Below are positions 17,042-26,353 of a stretch of 64,000 bases of DNA, in pieces. The notes beneath the pieces were generated by a model. The model ran no database searches. It was not told the DNA's origin and worked only from the letters and a program-made list of their open reading frames with translations. Position 1 is the stretch's first letter; each line of letters opens with the position of its first letter. This DNA comes from Micavibrio sp. UBA6212 (GTDB lineage Bacteria > Pseudomonadota > Alphaproteobacteria > Micavibrionales > Micavibrionaceae): the NCBI GenBank assembly GCA_002421905.1, contig DISK01000006.1, positions 189,023 through 253,022 of the forward strand, given 5' to 3'. A program made the translations under genes and the position numbers.

Positions 17042-17057
17042 CATCAATATAATGTGT
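17042..17057. promoter_or_regulatory. NrdR-box-like palindrome, distal, nrdB
   Basis: catcaatataatgtgt matches the NrdR box pattern at 12 of 16 positions; its centre lies 32 bp from the second box. It sits in the 374-bp gap 16851-17224, which otherwise holds no supported gene. Confidence 0.55.
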
Positions 17058-17073
17058 AAAATAAACCATAAAA

Positions 17074-17089
17074 ACACAACATATAGTAG
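17074..17089. promoter_or_regulatory. NrdR-box-like palindrome, proximal, nrdB
   Basis: acacaacatatagtag matches the NrdR box pattern at 13 of 16 positions. With 17042-17057 it forms a pair whose spacing nearly equals that of the pair upstream of nrdA. Confidence 0.65.
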
Positions 17090-17224
17090 TTGGGCGCATT
17101 TTTTTTGATAAGCACTTGTGAAAAAGGCTTGCTTGAAAAAGAGAATCGGTCTTGATTAGGTGGGTCTATAGAAAAGATTTCACAACAAAAATGAATACAC
17201 CTAAATTTTATGAAGGAGCCTGCT

Positions 17225-18280
17225 ATGCCTAACGATATCGTGACCAGAGAAGAGTTGACAGACGATGTCACCAAATCGGCGTCACCTCTTCTGGTCGAAC
17301 GCCATGTTTACAAACCATTTCTTTATCCGTGGTGTTATGAGGCATGGTTGACCCAACAACGTATCCACTGGATTCCGGAAGAAGTGCCTTTGGCCGAAGA
17401 TGTTCGCGACTGGAAGCAAAAACTTACCCCAGCTGAAAAAAATCTGATGACCCAGATTTTCCGTTTCTTCACGCAGGCTGATGTCGAGGTGAATAATTGC
17501 TATATGAAGCACTATTCTCGCGTATTCGGGCCTGTTGAAGTCCAGATGATGCTGGGTGCTTTCGCAAATATGGAGACAATTCACATTGCAGCTTATTCCC
17601 ACTTGCTGGACACGCTGGGGATTCCTGAAGTCGAATATCAGGCCTTTATGAAATACAAGGAAATGAAGGACAAGTATGACTTCTTGCAATCAGCAAGCAT
17701 GAAATCGCGTCACGATATCGCCAAAACCATGGCAATGTTTGGTGCCTTTACGGAAGGTGTCCAGCTCTTTGCATCATTTGCGATTTTGATGAACTTTCCG
17801 CGTTTCAACAAAATGAAGGGGATGGGGCAAATCATTACATGGTCAGTACGCGATGAAACTTTGCACTGCCTGTCCATGATTAAATTGTTCAAAACTTTCA
17901 TCGCTGAAAATCAGGATATCTGGACAGATAAATTGAAGGCCGAGCTTGCTGATACCGCCAGACGAACCGTCGAGATCGAGGATGCCTTTATTGATTTGGC
18001 GTTCGAGCAAGGTGGTGTTGAAGGGTTGGAAGGAGAAGAGGTTAAGCAGTATATCCGCTATATTATTGACCGTCGTTTGCAACAACTCGATTTGGAGCCA
18101 ATCTATAATATCGAGAAAAACCCGCTGCCATGGATGGATCAGATGTTGAATGGTGCAGAGCACACCAACTTCTTTGAAAACCGCGCCACGGAATATTCAA
18201 GAGCGTCCACTGAAGGATCTTGGGAAGATGCCTTTGCCGAAGGCGCGTTCAGCGGTGAATATCATAAAAAATCAGCATAG
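17225..18280 (+). CDS. nrdB: ribonucleotide reductase class I small subunit
   Basis: The product has 351 residues from the ATG at 17225, with AAGGAG 6 bases upstream. Dinuclear-metal ligands are visible in FFTQADVEVNN, METIHIAAY (E-x-x-H) and WSVRDETLHC (E-x-x-H). A tyrosine four residues after the first His (HIAAY) is in the position of the radical tyrosine, so this looks like a conventional Tyr-radical enzyme rather than a radical-free type. The C-terminus (SGEYHKKSA) would bind NrdA. It is transcribed apart from nrdA but shares the paired NrdR-like sites; the terminator is immediately downstream. Confidence 0.95.
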   Translation: MPNDIVTREELTDDVTKSASPLLVERHVYKPFLYPWCYEAWLTQQRIHWIPEEVPLAEDVRDWKQKLTPAEKNLMTQIFRFFTQADVEVNNCYMKHYSRVFGPVEVQMMLGAFANMETIHIAAYSHLLDTLGIPEVEYQAFMKYKEMKDKYDFLQSASMKSRHDIAKTMAMFGAFTEGVQLFASFAILMNFPRFNKMKGMGQIITWSVRDETLHCLSMIKLFKTFIAENQDIWTDKLKAELADTARRTVEIEDAFIDLAFEQGGVEGLEGEEVKQYIRYIIDRRLQQLDLEPIYNIEKNPLPWMDQMLNGAEHTNFFENRATEYSRASTEGSWEDAFAEGAFSGEYHKKSA

Positions 18281-18304
18281 CCATTCGCGTGCTGTTGGAA
18301 CTGG

Positions 18305-18333
18305 AAAACCCCGTATTGAAACGGGGTTTTTTT
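18305..18333 (+). terminator. rho-independent terminator after nrdB
   Basis: AAAACCCCGT...ACGGGGTTTTTTT: an 8-bp GC-rich stem and a run of T, 25 bases past the nrdB stop. Confidence 0.9.
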
Positions 18334-18399
18334 ATTGCGAGACGGTTACAATTGTCATATAAAGCAAATATTAAGCATAAAAAAACAGGGAAATATATC

Positions 18400-21087
18400 A
18401 TGACAAACAAGCCCGCCGTTAAAAGGCGCGAGGACTACAAAGCTCCGGATTTTTTCATTCACAACGTTGATCTGACATTCGATATTCGTGACGGGGAAAC
18501 TTTTGTGACCTCGGTCATGCAGGTCAAGCGGAATGGACGGCATAAACGACCCTTGGTTCTGGATGGAAATGATCTGGAAACCTTGACGGTTGCCATGAAT
18601 AAAAAATATATGTCCGAAGGTGCCGGCTATAAAGTTGGTAAAAATACGCTGACTGTTCCAACAACAGAAAACCAGTTTGAACTGAAAACCGAAGTTCGTA
18701 TTGTTCCGGAAAAGAATACTCAATTATCAGGTCTTTATAAATCAGGAGATATGTGGTGCACCCAATGTGAATCCGAAGGGTTCAGAAATATCACATGGTT
18801 TGTCGATCGTCCTGATAATATGGCGTCGTATAAGGTGAAGGTCATTTCTGATTATGCATCACCAGTGCTACTTTCCAACGGAAATATGGTTGGAAAAGGG
18901 GATACTGCCGATGGACGCCATTATACAGTCTGGGATGACCCTGCTCCGAAACCATCTTACCTGTTTGCGCTGGTGGTGGCTGATCTTGATTATATCGAAG
19001 ATCATTTTATCACGATGAGCGGACGCAATGTCACGCTGCGGATTTACAGCGACAAGAAAGACACGGATAAGCTGGAATTTGCAATGACCTCCCTTAAAAA
19101 CGCCATGCGTTGGGACGAAAAGAAATTTGGCCGCGAATATGAACTTAATTCGTTCAATATTGTGGCAGTTGATTACTTTAATTTCGGCGCCATGGAAAAC
19201 AGGTCTTTGAATATTTTCAACACTTCTTGTGTTTTAGCCCACCCGAGAACCCAATCGGACGCAACATTTGCACGCGTGGAAGGGGTTGTCGCCCATGAGT
19301 TCTTCCACCATTGGACAGGAAATAATGTGACGTTAAGGGACTGGCCGGAACTCACTTTGAAAGAAGGTCTGACCGTGTTCAGGGATCAGAGTTTTTCCGC
19401 AGATATGGGATCAGCCCCAATCGTCCGGATTGGAAATGTGATGGAATTGCGCGCCGCCCAGTTCAAGGAAGATGCGAGCCCTCTGGCTCATGCGATTCGC
19501 CCCGATACATATGAAAGCATTGATAATTTTTATACACCGACCGTCTATAGAAAAGGCGCACGTGTTATTGATATGTTCCATACGCTCCTTCAACCGCAAG
19601 GATTTAGAAGCGCCATGGATTTGTATTTTGATCGTTACACTGGGAAGGCGGTAACCTGTGATGATTTTGTGCAATGTATGGAGGATTCCTCCGGCTATGA
19701 CATGACGCAATTCAAATTATGGTATTCTCAGGCCGGAACGCCAACGGTTGATGCATCTTGGGAACATGATCCACAAACAGATAAGTTTTCTCTGACCATG
19801 ACACAAAAAGTTCCGCCGACTCCGGGGCAGGATAAAAAATCCCCGATGGTTATTCCGGTCAAATTTGGCATGGTCGGCTCGCAAGGTGGTGACGTGGCGT
19901 TAAATGCAGAGGGAGATACGGAAGCAGTTCTGGTTTTGGATCAGGAAAGCCAGAGCTTTGAATTCGAGAATATTCCACAAGGATCAGTTCCTTCGATCCT
20001 GAGAAATTTTTCGGCCCCCGTTATTTTGAATGCCCCCTATACAGACGATCAACGTCGCCATTTGATGATTCATGACAGCGATGGGTTTAATCAATGGGAA
20101 GCAGGCCGCCAGATTGTCCTCAAGGAAATGTTGGCTCAAGTTGATCGTGTCGAGGCTGGGCAGGAAATTATCGTCAATCCGGTTGTGATTGAAAGCCTCC
20201 GCGATATGATAAATCGCCCCGATATGGATAAGCAATTGCTGGCGCTGATGTTAAATACCCCCGGATATGGGGATATGGCGCAAAAACGTGCTGTTATAAA
20301 CCCCGAGGCACTTGATAAGGTGGAACGCACTTTCAACACCGCCATCCGGACATCTTTGCAATCGGAACTTTTGAAGCTGTACCAAGACAATAATACAGGC
20401 GAGCCTTACGAATATGACAGAGAATCTGTAGGACGTCGTTCTCTTAAAAACATAGCACTTTATTATCTGTGCGCAGATGATCAAGTGAACGATCCGGCGA
20501 TGACCGCTCTGGCAGATGCCCAGTACCAGACTGCGGATAATATGACAGACCGATCGGCAGGAATCAGGGCTTTGTTGCGGATGAACCCCGATTCTCCGGA
20601 AGCACAGAGCGCGCTTTCCGATTTCTACCAGATTTTCCGTAATGACAGTGCGCCGCTTGATTCATGGTTTGCCATGAGCGTTGCAGGAGACAAAGATCAG
20701 GTGATAGAAAAAGCCAAAGCGATGAAGCAACACCCCGATTTCCGCAATGCAAGCCCGAATAGATTAAGAGCTTTGATATCTGGCGTGACCGGGGCATGTG
20801 AGACCTATCATAACAAGGATGGAAGTGGATATCATTTTGTAGCAGATGAAGTGATCACTCAGGATAAGCTCAACCCCCATCTGGCAGCAGGGATTGTCGG
20901 TCTTTTTGCAGATTTCCGAAAATTGGCACAGCCATGGCAAGAGGGGATGAAGGAGGCACTGTTACGCATTGCCACTCAACCTGAATTGTCTAGCAATGTG
21001 AATGACAAGTTGAAGAAAATTCTTGGGAACGATTATCCTCAAAGACTGGTGTCGGTGGCTGCGGCACCACAAAGCCCCACACCTTAA
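18400..21087 (+). CDS. pepN: aminopeptidase N (M1 family)
   Basis: The protein has about 895 residues from ATG 18400, the usual length of bacterial PepN. The exopeptidase motif GAMEN is near residue 264. The zinc motif HEFFHHW (HExxH) is near residue 299, and the third ligand Glu lies in LTLKEGLTVFRDQ. The C-terminal helical domain is complete. It removes N-terminal residues from peptides in the cytoplasm. AGGG lies about 10 bases upstream of the start; longer in-frame starts would run into the nrdB terminator. Confidence 0.96.
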   Translation: MTNKPAVKRREDYKAPDFFIHNVDLTFDIRDGETFVTSVMQVKRNGRHKRPLVLDGNDLETLTVAMNKKYMSEGAGYKVGKNTLTVPTTENQFELKTEVRIVPEKNTQLSGLYKSGDMWCTQCESEGFRNITWFVDRPDNMASYKVKVISDYASPVLLSNGNMVGKGDTADGRHYTVWDDPAPKPSYLFALVVADLDYIEDHFITMSGRNVTLRIYSDKKDTDKLEFAMTSLKNAMRWDEKKFGREYELNSFNIVAVDYFNFGAMENRSLNIFNTSCVLAHPRTQSDATFARVEGVVAHEFFHHWTGNNVTLRDWPELTLKEGLTVFRDQSFSADMGSAPIVRIGNVMELRAAQFKEDASPLAHAIRPDTYESIDNFYTPTVYRKGARVIDMFHTLLQPQGFRSAMDLYFDRYTGKAVTCDDFVQCMEDSSGYDMTQFKLWYSQAGTPTVDASWEHDPQTDKFSLTMTQKVPPTPGQDKKSPMVIPVKFGMVGSQGGDVALNAEGDTEAVLVLDQESQSFEFENIPQGSVPSILRNFSAPVILNAPYTDDQRRHLMIHDSDGFNQWEAGRQIVLKEMLAQVDRVEAGQEIIVNPVVIESLRDMINRPDMDKQLLALMLNTPGYGDMAQKRAVINPEALDKVERTFNTAIRTSLQSELLKLYQDNNTGEPYEYDRESVGRRSLKNIALYYLCADDQVNDPAMTALADAQYQTADNMTDRSAGIRALLRMNPDSPEAQSALSDFYQIFRNDSAPLDSWFAMSVAGDKDQVIEKAKAMKQHPDFRNASPNRLRALISGVTGACETYHNKDGSGYHFVADEVITQDKLNPHLAAGIVGLFADFRKLAQPWQEGMKEALLRIATQPELSSNVNDKLKKILGNDYPQRLVSVAAAPQSPTP

Positions 21088-21106
21088 TGATGCCGCCATA
21101 GAATCC

Positions 21107-21140
21107 AATACGCCCCGTAATGGGGTGTATTTTTATTTTT
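21107..21140. terminator. terminator between pepN and rlmE
   Basis: The stem AATAC(g)CCCC / GGGG(t)GTATT is followed by TTTTATTTTT on the plus strand. It ends next to the convergent rlmE stop. Confidence 0.7.
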
Positions 21141-21780
21141 CTGTGACTTGTTTTCTAAATCCTGTCGCTAAGAGATACCGCTCCGAACTATCTGATCGGG
21201 AAGCTGGCGGCTTTAGGTGACGAACCGTTTTGAAATCAATCTTGATCCGCGCCAACAGCTCGGATTCGGCCCCACCCTGAAAGGTTTTGGCCAAAAACGC
21301 ACCGTCTTGTTTCAGAATCTCGCAGGCAAAATCATACCCTGCTTCGACCAGCCCCATAATCTTCAGGTGATCGGTATTGCGATGTCCTGTTGTGTTATGG
21401 GCCATATCACTCAACACCACATCGGCTTTCCCGCCCAAGGCATCTTTTAATTTTTGTGGGGCCTCATCATCCATAAAATCCTGCTGCATAAAAGTCATGC
21501 CGGGCAGATCATCCACAGGGAGAAGGTCGATCGCGACCACATGTTTGCACCCTTTTTGAAGAGCAACCTGACACCATCCTCCGGGAGCGGCCCCCAGATC
21601 GACAATAGACATGCCGGGTTTCAGAAAATGGTGTTTTTCGTCCATTTCAAGAAGTTTATAAGCGGCACGCGAACGATATCCGTCCTTTTGTGCCTTTATG
21701 ACATAAGGGTCGCTGAGTTGGCGTTCAATCCAACGGGTCGAGGAGGCTTTACGGCCTTTGGCGGTTTTGATCTTTTGCAT
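21133..21780 (-). CDS. rlmE: 23S rRNA 2'-O-ribose U2552 methyltransferase
   Basis: The protein has 215 residues. The SAM-binding motif is IVDLGAAPGGWCQVA, with LSDMAHNTTGHRNTDH and FLAKTFQGG as in FtsJ/RrmJ enzymes; the K-D-K-E catalytic tetrad is consistent (Lys in AAYKLLEM, Asp in LSDM, Lys in LAKTF, Glu in the C-terminal SSERY). It methylates the A-loop of 23S rRNA during late 50S assembly. The ATG is one base after the stop of the upstream membrane gene, so the two are co-transcribed and probably translationally coupled. Confidence 0.95.
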   Translation of the reverse strand: MQKIKTAKGRKASSTRWIERQLSDPYVIKAQKDGYRSRAAYKLLEMDEKHHFLKPGMSIVDLGAAPGGWCQVALQKGCKHVVAIDLLPVDDLPGMTFMQQDFMDDEAPQKLKDALGGKADVVLSDMAHNTTGHRNTDHLKIMGLVEAGYDFACEILKQDGAFLAKTFQGGAESELLARIKIDFKTVRHLKPPASRSDSSERYLLATGFRKQVTEK

Positions 21781-21781
21781 G

Positions 21782-22153
21782 TTAGATGATGAGTACTATA
21801 GATGACACGGTAAAGGCCATAAAAAAGATGGATAGCGAGGCTGCCAGATAGATGGCCCCGCGTGTATAGGGTGAAAAATAGGATAAAAGCAGGTAAAGCG
21901 CACAGAAAAATCCGTAAACTCCGAAACCACGGTACATCAAGGGCCAGTCCAGCAAACCGGTAAAGCCGGTTGAATATCCGGTGGACTGGACAATTTCGAC
22001 CTGAAGCCTGAGAACAAGCATGCACAAAATCATAAAGGCCAGAGCCTTCCATAATTGTTTTTTATGAACAATCAGAGGAGTGAGAAGCAGCCAGAGCACA
22101 TCCAGCCATTCAGTGACAAATAAATGTCCATAATAATGAATTGTTTCAAACAC
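21782..22153 (-). CDS. small polytopic membrane protein
   Basis: This 123-residue protein has about four hydrophobic segments (LDVLWLLLTPLIV, ALAFMILCMLVL, VYGFFCALYLLLSYF, AIYLAASLSIFFMAFTV). No family is recognised. The start is GTG with no good ribosome site. It is coupled to rlmE with a one-base gap and divergent from the M48 protease gene. Function is unknown. Confidence 0.7.
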   Translation of the reverse strand: MFETIHYYGHLFVTEWLDVLWLLLTPLIVHKKQLWKALAFMILCMLVLRLQVEIVQSTGYSTGFTGLLDWPLMYRGFGVYGFFCALYLLLSYFSPYTRGAIYLAASLSIFFMAFTVSSIVLII

Positions 22154-22227
22154 TTGAGAAATTGCTACTTGGCAAGAGGGGTTAAAAGAGCCACATTAAC
22201 GTTAGAAACAGATATACAGGTTTTTAG

Positions 22228-23607
22228 ATGAAATTTCAATTGCTCCCCCTTGTTACACGCACGCTGCTGGTCGTAGCAGCGCTGGCTGCCCCTTTTTCTA
22301 TGGCCTCTGCCGCCGATGGCGGACAGATAATCATCCGCGATGCCGAGATCGAGGAAGATCTTCATGAATGGACGGCGGATGTTATCCGCGCTGCGGGAAT
22401 GAATCCCGAACAGGTCAGGATTATTTTGATCCAAAGCCCTGAGGTGAATGCGTTCGTGGCGGGCGGCGCAAATATCTTTATCTATACCGGACTGATCCAG
22501 AAGACTGAAAATCCGGCTGAGGTGGTGGGTGTTATCGCGCACGAATTGGGGCATATCGCCGGAGGTCACCTGACCAGAACCGGCGAAGTAGCCAAAAATG
22601 CATCCTTTGAAGCAATGCTGGGGGCCTTGATCGGAATTGGTGCGGCAGTCGCAACAGGTGACGGAAGTGCGGCAGCGGCAGGGATCAGTATTGGCCAAGG
22701 GCAGGCGATGAATCGTTATCTGGCCTATAGCCGTGTTCAAGAATCAAGTGCAGATCAGGCAGGATATCGTTTTATGACGGGGGCTGGTCTTAATCCGGAA
22801 GGGTTGCCCAGTTTCCTGGAAAAACTGGCCTCTCAGGAATTATTGACAACTTCCCAGCAATCAAAATATGTCCGCTCACATCCGCTCTCCAGTGCGCGGG
22901 TTGAGGCGTTGAGGCACAAAGTTGAAAGCTCACCACTGCGAAATGCCGCTCTACCGGAGAAATGGAACGACGACTATGCGCGAATGAAAGCCAAGCTGCT
23001 GGGCTTCATTTCTCCACAACAAGTGACTTATATATATAAGGGGGATGACCATTCCATTTCTGCGGATTATGCGCGGGCAGTTGCGGCGTACAAATTCAAT
23101 CAGGTCGATCAGTCTTTGCGTCTGGTTGATGGGTTGATCGCGCGTGAACCACAAAACCCCTATTTCTACGAACTCAAAGGGCAGGTGTTGTTTGAGTTCG
23201 GCAAAATTGCCCAATCTGTTCCGGCCTATGAAAAAGCCGTGAAACTGGCGCCTGAGTCCGGTTTGATCCGGATGGCGTATGCCCAGTCTTTGATTGAAAG
23301 TGCCGGAAGCGGTAAATCGATAAATGTGTCTGCTCTCAATGAAGCCATCAATCAACTTAAAAGGGCCGAGCGGGATGAACCCCGTGTCTCGAGAATGAAA
23401 CGTTTGTTGGCAACAGCCTTTGGCAAGCAAGGCAAAGAGGCCGAGGCGCGTGTGTATCTGGCCGAAGAAGCTTTGATGCAGGGAAATAAAGCCGAAGCAG
23501 TGCGCTTGGCAAAAGTAACCAAAAACCAACTCCCTCCGAATTCACCAGAGGCACTTCGTGCTGCCGATATTATAAATACGGTTGGAGATGATGGGGAAAC
23601 GCGTTAA
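22228..23607 (+). CDS. periplasmic M48 metalloprotease with TPR region (BepA-like)
   Basis: The protein has 459 residues. A signal peptide (LLVVAALAAPFSMASA) is followed by an M48 domain with HELGHIAGGH (HExxH) at about residue 108 and a third ligand in RVQESSADQAG. The SHPLSSARVE segment is also typical. The C-terminal 200 residues contain TPR-like helices (NPYFYELKGQVLFEFGKIAQ). The architecture matches BepA/YfgC, which assists or degrades outer-membrane beta-barrel precursors. It is first in a forward run of envelope genes with the DsbA-like proteins. Confidence 0.9.
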   Translation: MKFQLLPLVTRTLLVVAALAAPFSMASAADGGQIIIRDAEIEEDLHEWTADVIRAAGMNPEQVRIILIQSPEVNAFVAGGANIFIYTGLIQKTENPAEVVGVIAHELGHIAGGHLTRTGEVAKNASFEAMLGALIGIGAAVATGDGSAAAAGISIGQGQAMNRYLAYSRVQESSADQAGYRFMTGAGLNPEGLPSFLEKLASQELLTTSQQSKYVRSHPLSSARVEALRHKVESSPLRNAALPEKWNDDYARMKAKLLGFISPQQVTYIYKGDDHSISADYARAVAAYKFNQVDQSLRLVDGLIAREPQNPYFYELKGQVLFEFGKIAQSVPAYEKAVKLAPESGLIRMAYAQSLIESAGSGKSINVSALNEAINQLKRAERDEPRVSRMKRLLATAFGKQGKEAEARVYLAEEALMQGNKAEAVRLAKVTKNQLPPNSPEALRAADIINTVGDDGETR

Positions 23608-23646
23608 ACTGCACCAAATTTTACGAAGATCTTAAGGAGAAGACAC

Positions 23647-24450
23647 GTGGCATTAATCAGACAAACTGGTAAAAAACTAATGGGTTCTGCGGCTATATTG
23701 GCTGTAATGGTTGGATTTTGTGGCGTGGGATCAATGGCGCACGCCCAATCGCAAACCCCTGCATCATCCTCTGATTTGCCCTTTACCGAATCCCAGCGCG
23801 GCGCTATGGAAGATTTCGTCCGCAACTTTATCCTTGATAATCCGGAAGTGCTGATTGAATCGGTCAATCGCATGCATGAAAAAGAACAACAGCAAAAAGA
23901 AAAAGAAGCCAAAGGAGCTTTGGACGAACATCGTCAGTATTTATATGAAGACAAGGCTGTCCCTGAAATTGGAAATCCAAAAGGGGACATTACCATCATT
24001 GAATTTTTTGATTATAATTGCGGGTACTGTAAGCGGGCCTATGATGTCGTAAATAAGACCGCAGAAAATGACAAGAATATCAAAATCCGTCTCATCGAAT
24101 TTCCGATTCTCTCTCCTCAATCCGAGACAGCTTCAAAATGGGCTTTGTCCGCAAGCAAGCAAGGTAAATATTGGGAGTTCCACCAAGAGCTGATGTCGAG
24201 TCCTGCCCCAAAAACCGAAGAGAATTTGGCTGAAATGGGCAAAAAACTAGGACTGGACGTAGAAAAACTCAAAAAAGACGCAGAGGGTGAAGATATCGCC
24301 AAAGAACTGGAAAAAAACAAGGAAGTTGCGCGATCCATGGGCCTATCCGGAACGCCGGCCTTTATTGTGGGCGACGAAATTTTGCGCGGCTTTGTCGAGT
24401 ATGAAGGATTTAAGGCCATCATTGCCGATCAACGCAAGAAGGCTAAATAA
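23647..24450 (+). CDS. DsbA-family thiol:disulfide protein, CGYC active site
   Basis: The protein has 267 residues. A GTG start preceded by AAGGAG leads into a signal peptide ending SMAHAQ. A helical N-terminal extension with a charged EKEQQQKEKEAK stretch precedes a thioredoxin-fold DsbA domain with EFFDYNCGYCKRAYD and the cis-proline loop GLSGTPAFIVG. It resembles Com1/DsbA-type periplasmic oxidoreductases. It lies 39 bases after the M48 protease gene and before a second DsbA-like gene. Confidence 0.9.
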   Translation: MALIRQTGKKLMGSAAILAVMVGFCGVGSMAHAQSQTPASSSDLPFTESQRGAMEDFVRNFILDNPEVLIESVNRMHEKEQQQKEKEAKGALDEHRQYLYEDKAVPEIGNPKGDITIIEFFDYNCGYCKRAYDVVNKTAENDKNIKIRLIEFPILSPQSETASKWALSASKQGKYWEFHQELMSSPAPKTEENLAEMGKKLGLDVEKLKKDAEGEDIAKELEKNKEVARSMGLSGTPAFIVGDEILRGFVEYEGFKAIIADQRKKAK

Positions 24451-24501
24451 TTCGTAGAAATAAAAAAGAAGCATTATGAAGCATTATTAAGGATCAATGA
24501 T

Positions 24502-25155
24502 ATGGGGAAACCTGCCAAAATATTTCTCAGAGTTCTTCTGGTAACGCTGGGGATCTTGCTTCTCGGATTTGGAGGGTTGGCCGGTTTCGCGACCTATACC
24601 TCCAATTCGGCTATATCAAGCGCCGAAGTCCCGGTGGACGGGATGGTGATGGGAAATCCTGAAGGATCTCTGACGATTGTTGAATTCGTGGACTATCGTT
24701 GCCATTACTGCCCGATCATGAATGCGACCCTGACCGAGGCTCTGGATCAAGAACCGAATGTCAAAGTTATCATTCGTCCGGTGGGTTGGGTTGATGAAAA
24801 TCTGTCAAAGCCAATCGCGTCGTTTGTTCTGGCTGCGGCCAAACAAGGCAAAGCGATTGAATTGCACAAACGCCTGATGTCTCTGGCTTCACTTCCTGAT
24901 CTGGATATAACCAGATCAATCGCCCAATCAATTGGGGTGGATGTGGATCGTGCTGAACAGGATGCAAAAGGGGACGATATTGCGGCCCAGTTGCAGGATA
25001 ATCAGGACTATGTGCTGAATGCAGGCTTTCAGGGGATTCCGGCTCTGGTGATCGGGGGCTGGCGTTACCAGCCCGACGAAGAAGGAATGAGAAGTGTCAA
25101 TGGATTGCGTATAAAAATTGCCGATGGGCAGGAACGTCTAAATAAAGGAAACTAA
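24502..25155 (+). CDS. second DsbA-family protein, CHYC active site
   Basis: The protein has 217 residues with an N-terminal membrane or signal helix (FLRVLLVTLGILLLGFGGLA). A thioredoxin-fold domain follows with VEFVDYRCHYCPIMN and the cis-proline loop GFQGIPALVIGG. CHYC differs from the CGYC of its upstream neighbour, so the two probably have different redox potentials or partners. Only two bases separate it from the PCuAC gene, suggesting that copper-site maturation and thiol chemistry are linked here (inference). Confidence 0.88.
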   Translation: MGKPAKIFLRVLLVTLGILLLGFGGLAGFATYTSNSAISSAEVPVDGMVMGNPEGSLTIVEFVDYRCHYCPIMNATLTEALDQEPNVKVIIRPVGWVDENLSKPIASFVLAAAKQGKAIELHKRLMSLASLPDLDITRSIAQSIGVDVDRAEQDAKGDDIAAQLQDNQDYVLNAGFQGIPALVIGGWRYQPDEEGMRSVNGLRIKIADGQERLNKGN

Positions 25156-25157
25156 TC

Positions 25158-25685
25158 ATGAAACTCAAATTTTCAACTTTGCTGGCAACAGCCGCATGTG
25201 CTTTGGTCCTCTCTTCTGGAATGGCTCATGCAGAAATTCAAGTATCAGAACCTTATACATTTGAAACGGCTCCTGCCATGAAGGTCGGTGGCGCGTTTAT
25301 GGGGATTGAAAACACAGGTGACAAAGCTGAACATATCACCGGTGCAACATCTTCTGTGTGTGATCATGTCGAGATTCACTCTATGGAACAAGATGATAAC
25401 GGCGTGATGAAAATGCGCCAACTCAAAGACGGTTTGGAAGTCCCGGCGGGACAGAAAGTCGAATTGGTACCACAGGGATTGCACATCATGTTGATCGGTC
25501 TGAAGCAACCGTTGGAAGCGGGCAAGACCATTGATTTGACACTTGATCGTGCCGAAGGTGATCCGGTCAAGGTGGAGGTCACTGTGAAATCCAGAATGGC
25601 TAAATCTATGGAACCCCCCAAAGAAATCATGGGTGATGGCAACATGGATCATATGGATATGAACCACATGGAACATGCAAAATGA
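25158..25685 (+). CDS. PCuAC copper chaperone with His/Met tail
   Basis: The protein has 175 residues. A signal peptide (ALVLSSGMAHA) is followed by a PCuAC domain with the H-(M)-M-H-M ligand set: VEIHSMEQ, GVMKMRQL and GLHIMLIGL. The C-terminal tail DGNMDHMDMNHMEHAK is rich in His and Met, as in Cu(I)-binding extensions. The family delivers Cu(I) to the CuA site of cytochrome oxidase in the periplasm. Its stop overlaps the start of the HAD gene (ATGA). Confidence 0.92.
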   Translation: MKLKFSTLLATAACALVLSSGMAHAEIQVSEPYTFETAPAMKVGGAFMGIENTGDKAEHITGATSSVCDHVEIHSMEQDDNGVMKMRQLKDGLEVPAGQKVELVPQGLHIMLIGLKQPLEAGKTIDLTLDRAEGDPVKVEVTVKSRMAKSMEPPKEIMGDGNMDHMDMNHMEHAK

Positions 25686-26353
25686 TAAAATCCATTGTGT
25701 TTGATATTGGTGGAGTTCTGGTGGACTGGAACCCTCGCTATTTCTATCGGACGATGATGGATAACGAACAGGACATGGAATATTTTCTAACACAGGTCTG
25801 TTCGCCGGACTGGAACCATACGCTTGATCTGGGGCGCCCATGGGAAGACGCACGCTTGGAACTGGTGGGCAGACATCCGGAACATGAAATGCTGATCGAC
25901 CTGTACTGGGATCGTTGGCTGGAGATGTTTAATGGCCCGATCCACGAGACAGTCGATATTCTGATGGATGTTAAACGCCGTGGTTATCCGGTTTATGGAC
26001 TGACCAACTGGAATGATGTCAAATTCGAAGTGGCTTTGCGCGAGTTTCCATTCCTGAATCTTTTTGATGGGCGTATTGTTTCAGGGGAAGAGAAATTGGC
26101 CAAGCCTGATCCGGCGATATACAAACTGCTTTTGGAAAAATTCAATCTCAATCCCAAAGAAACTCTCTTTATTGATGATCGTATAGAGAATATTGAGGTC
26201 GCCAGAAATTTGGGGATCGAGGTGGTTCGGTTCATCTCGCCGAAGGATCTTGAAGATAAAATGGCTGGATATGGAATTTTCCCCGAGTTGGAAGATCAGG
26301 AAGATATGGCATCTCAAGGATGCGGAGGGGGATGTTCATGTCACTCCCGGTAA
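25682..26353 (+). CDS. HAD-superfamily hydrolase with Cys-rich C-terminus
   Basis: The protein has 223 residues. HAD motif I is FDIGGVLVDWN, motif II GLTNWN, motif III with Lys in EEKLAKPDP and motif IV FIDDRIENIEVA, as in haloacid-dehalogenase/YihX-type phosphatases. The last ten residues, GCGGGCSCHS plus Arg, are unusual for HADs and look like a soft-metal site; the preceding operon gene is a copper chaperone. It overlaps aroQ by 16 bases. The substrate is unknown. Confidence 0.88.
   Translation: MIKSIVFDIGGVLVDWNPRYFYRTMMDNEQDMEYFLTQVCSPDWNHTLDLGRPWEDARLELVGRHPEHEMLIDLYWDRWLEMFNGPIHETVDILMDVKRRGYPVYGLTNWNDVKFEVALREFPFLNLFDGRIVSGEEKLAKPDPAIYKLLLEKFNLNPKETLFIDDRIENIEVARNLGIEVVRFISPKDLEDKMAGYGIFPELEDQEDMASQGCGGGCSCHSR

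Noticed and set aside
22165..22740. Reverse 191-codon frame opposite the M48 protease gene
   Set aside because: It is a shadow of a gene with clear HELGH and signal-peptide evidence on the plus strand.
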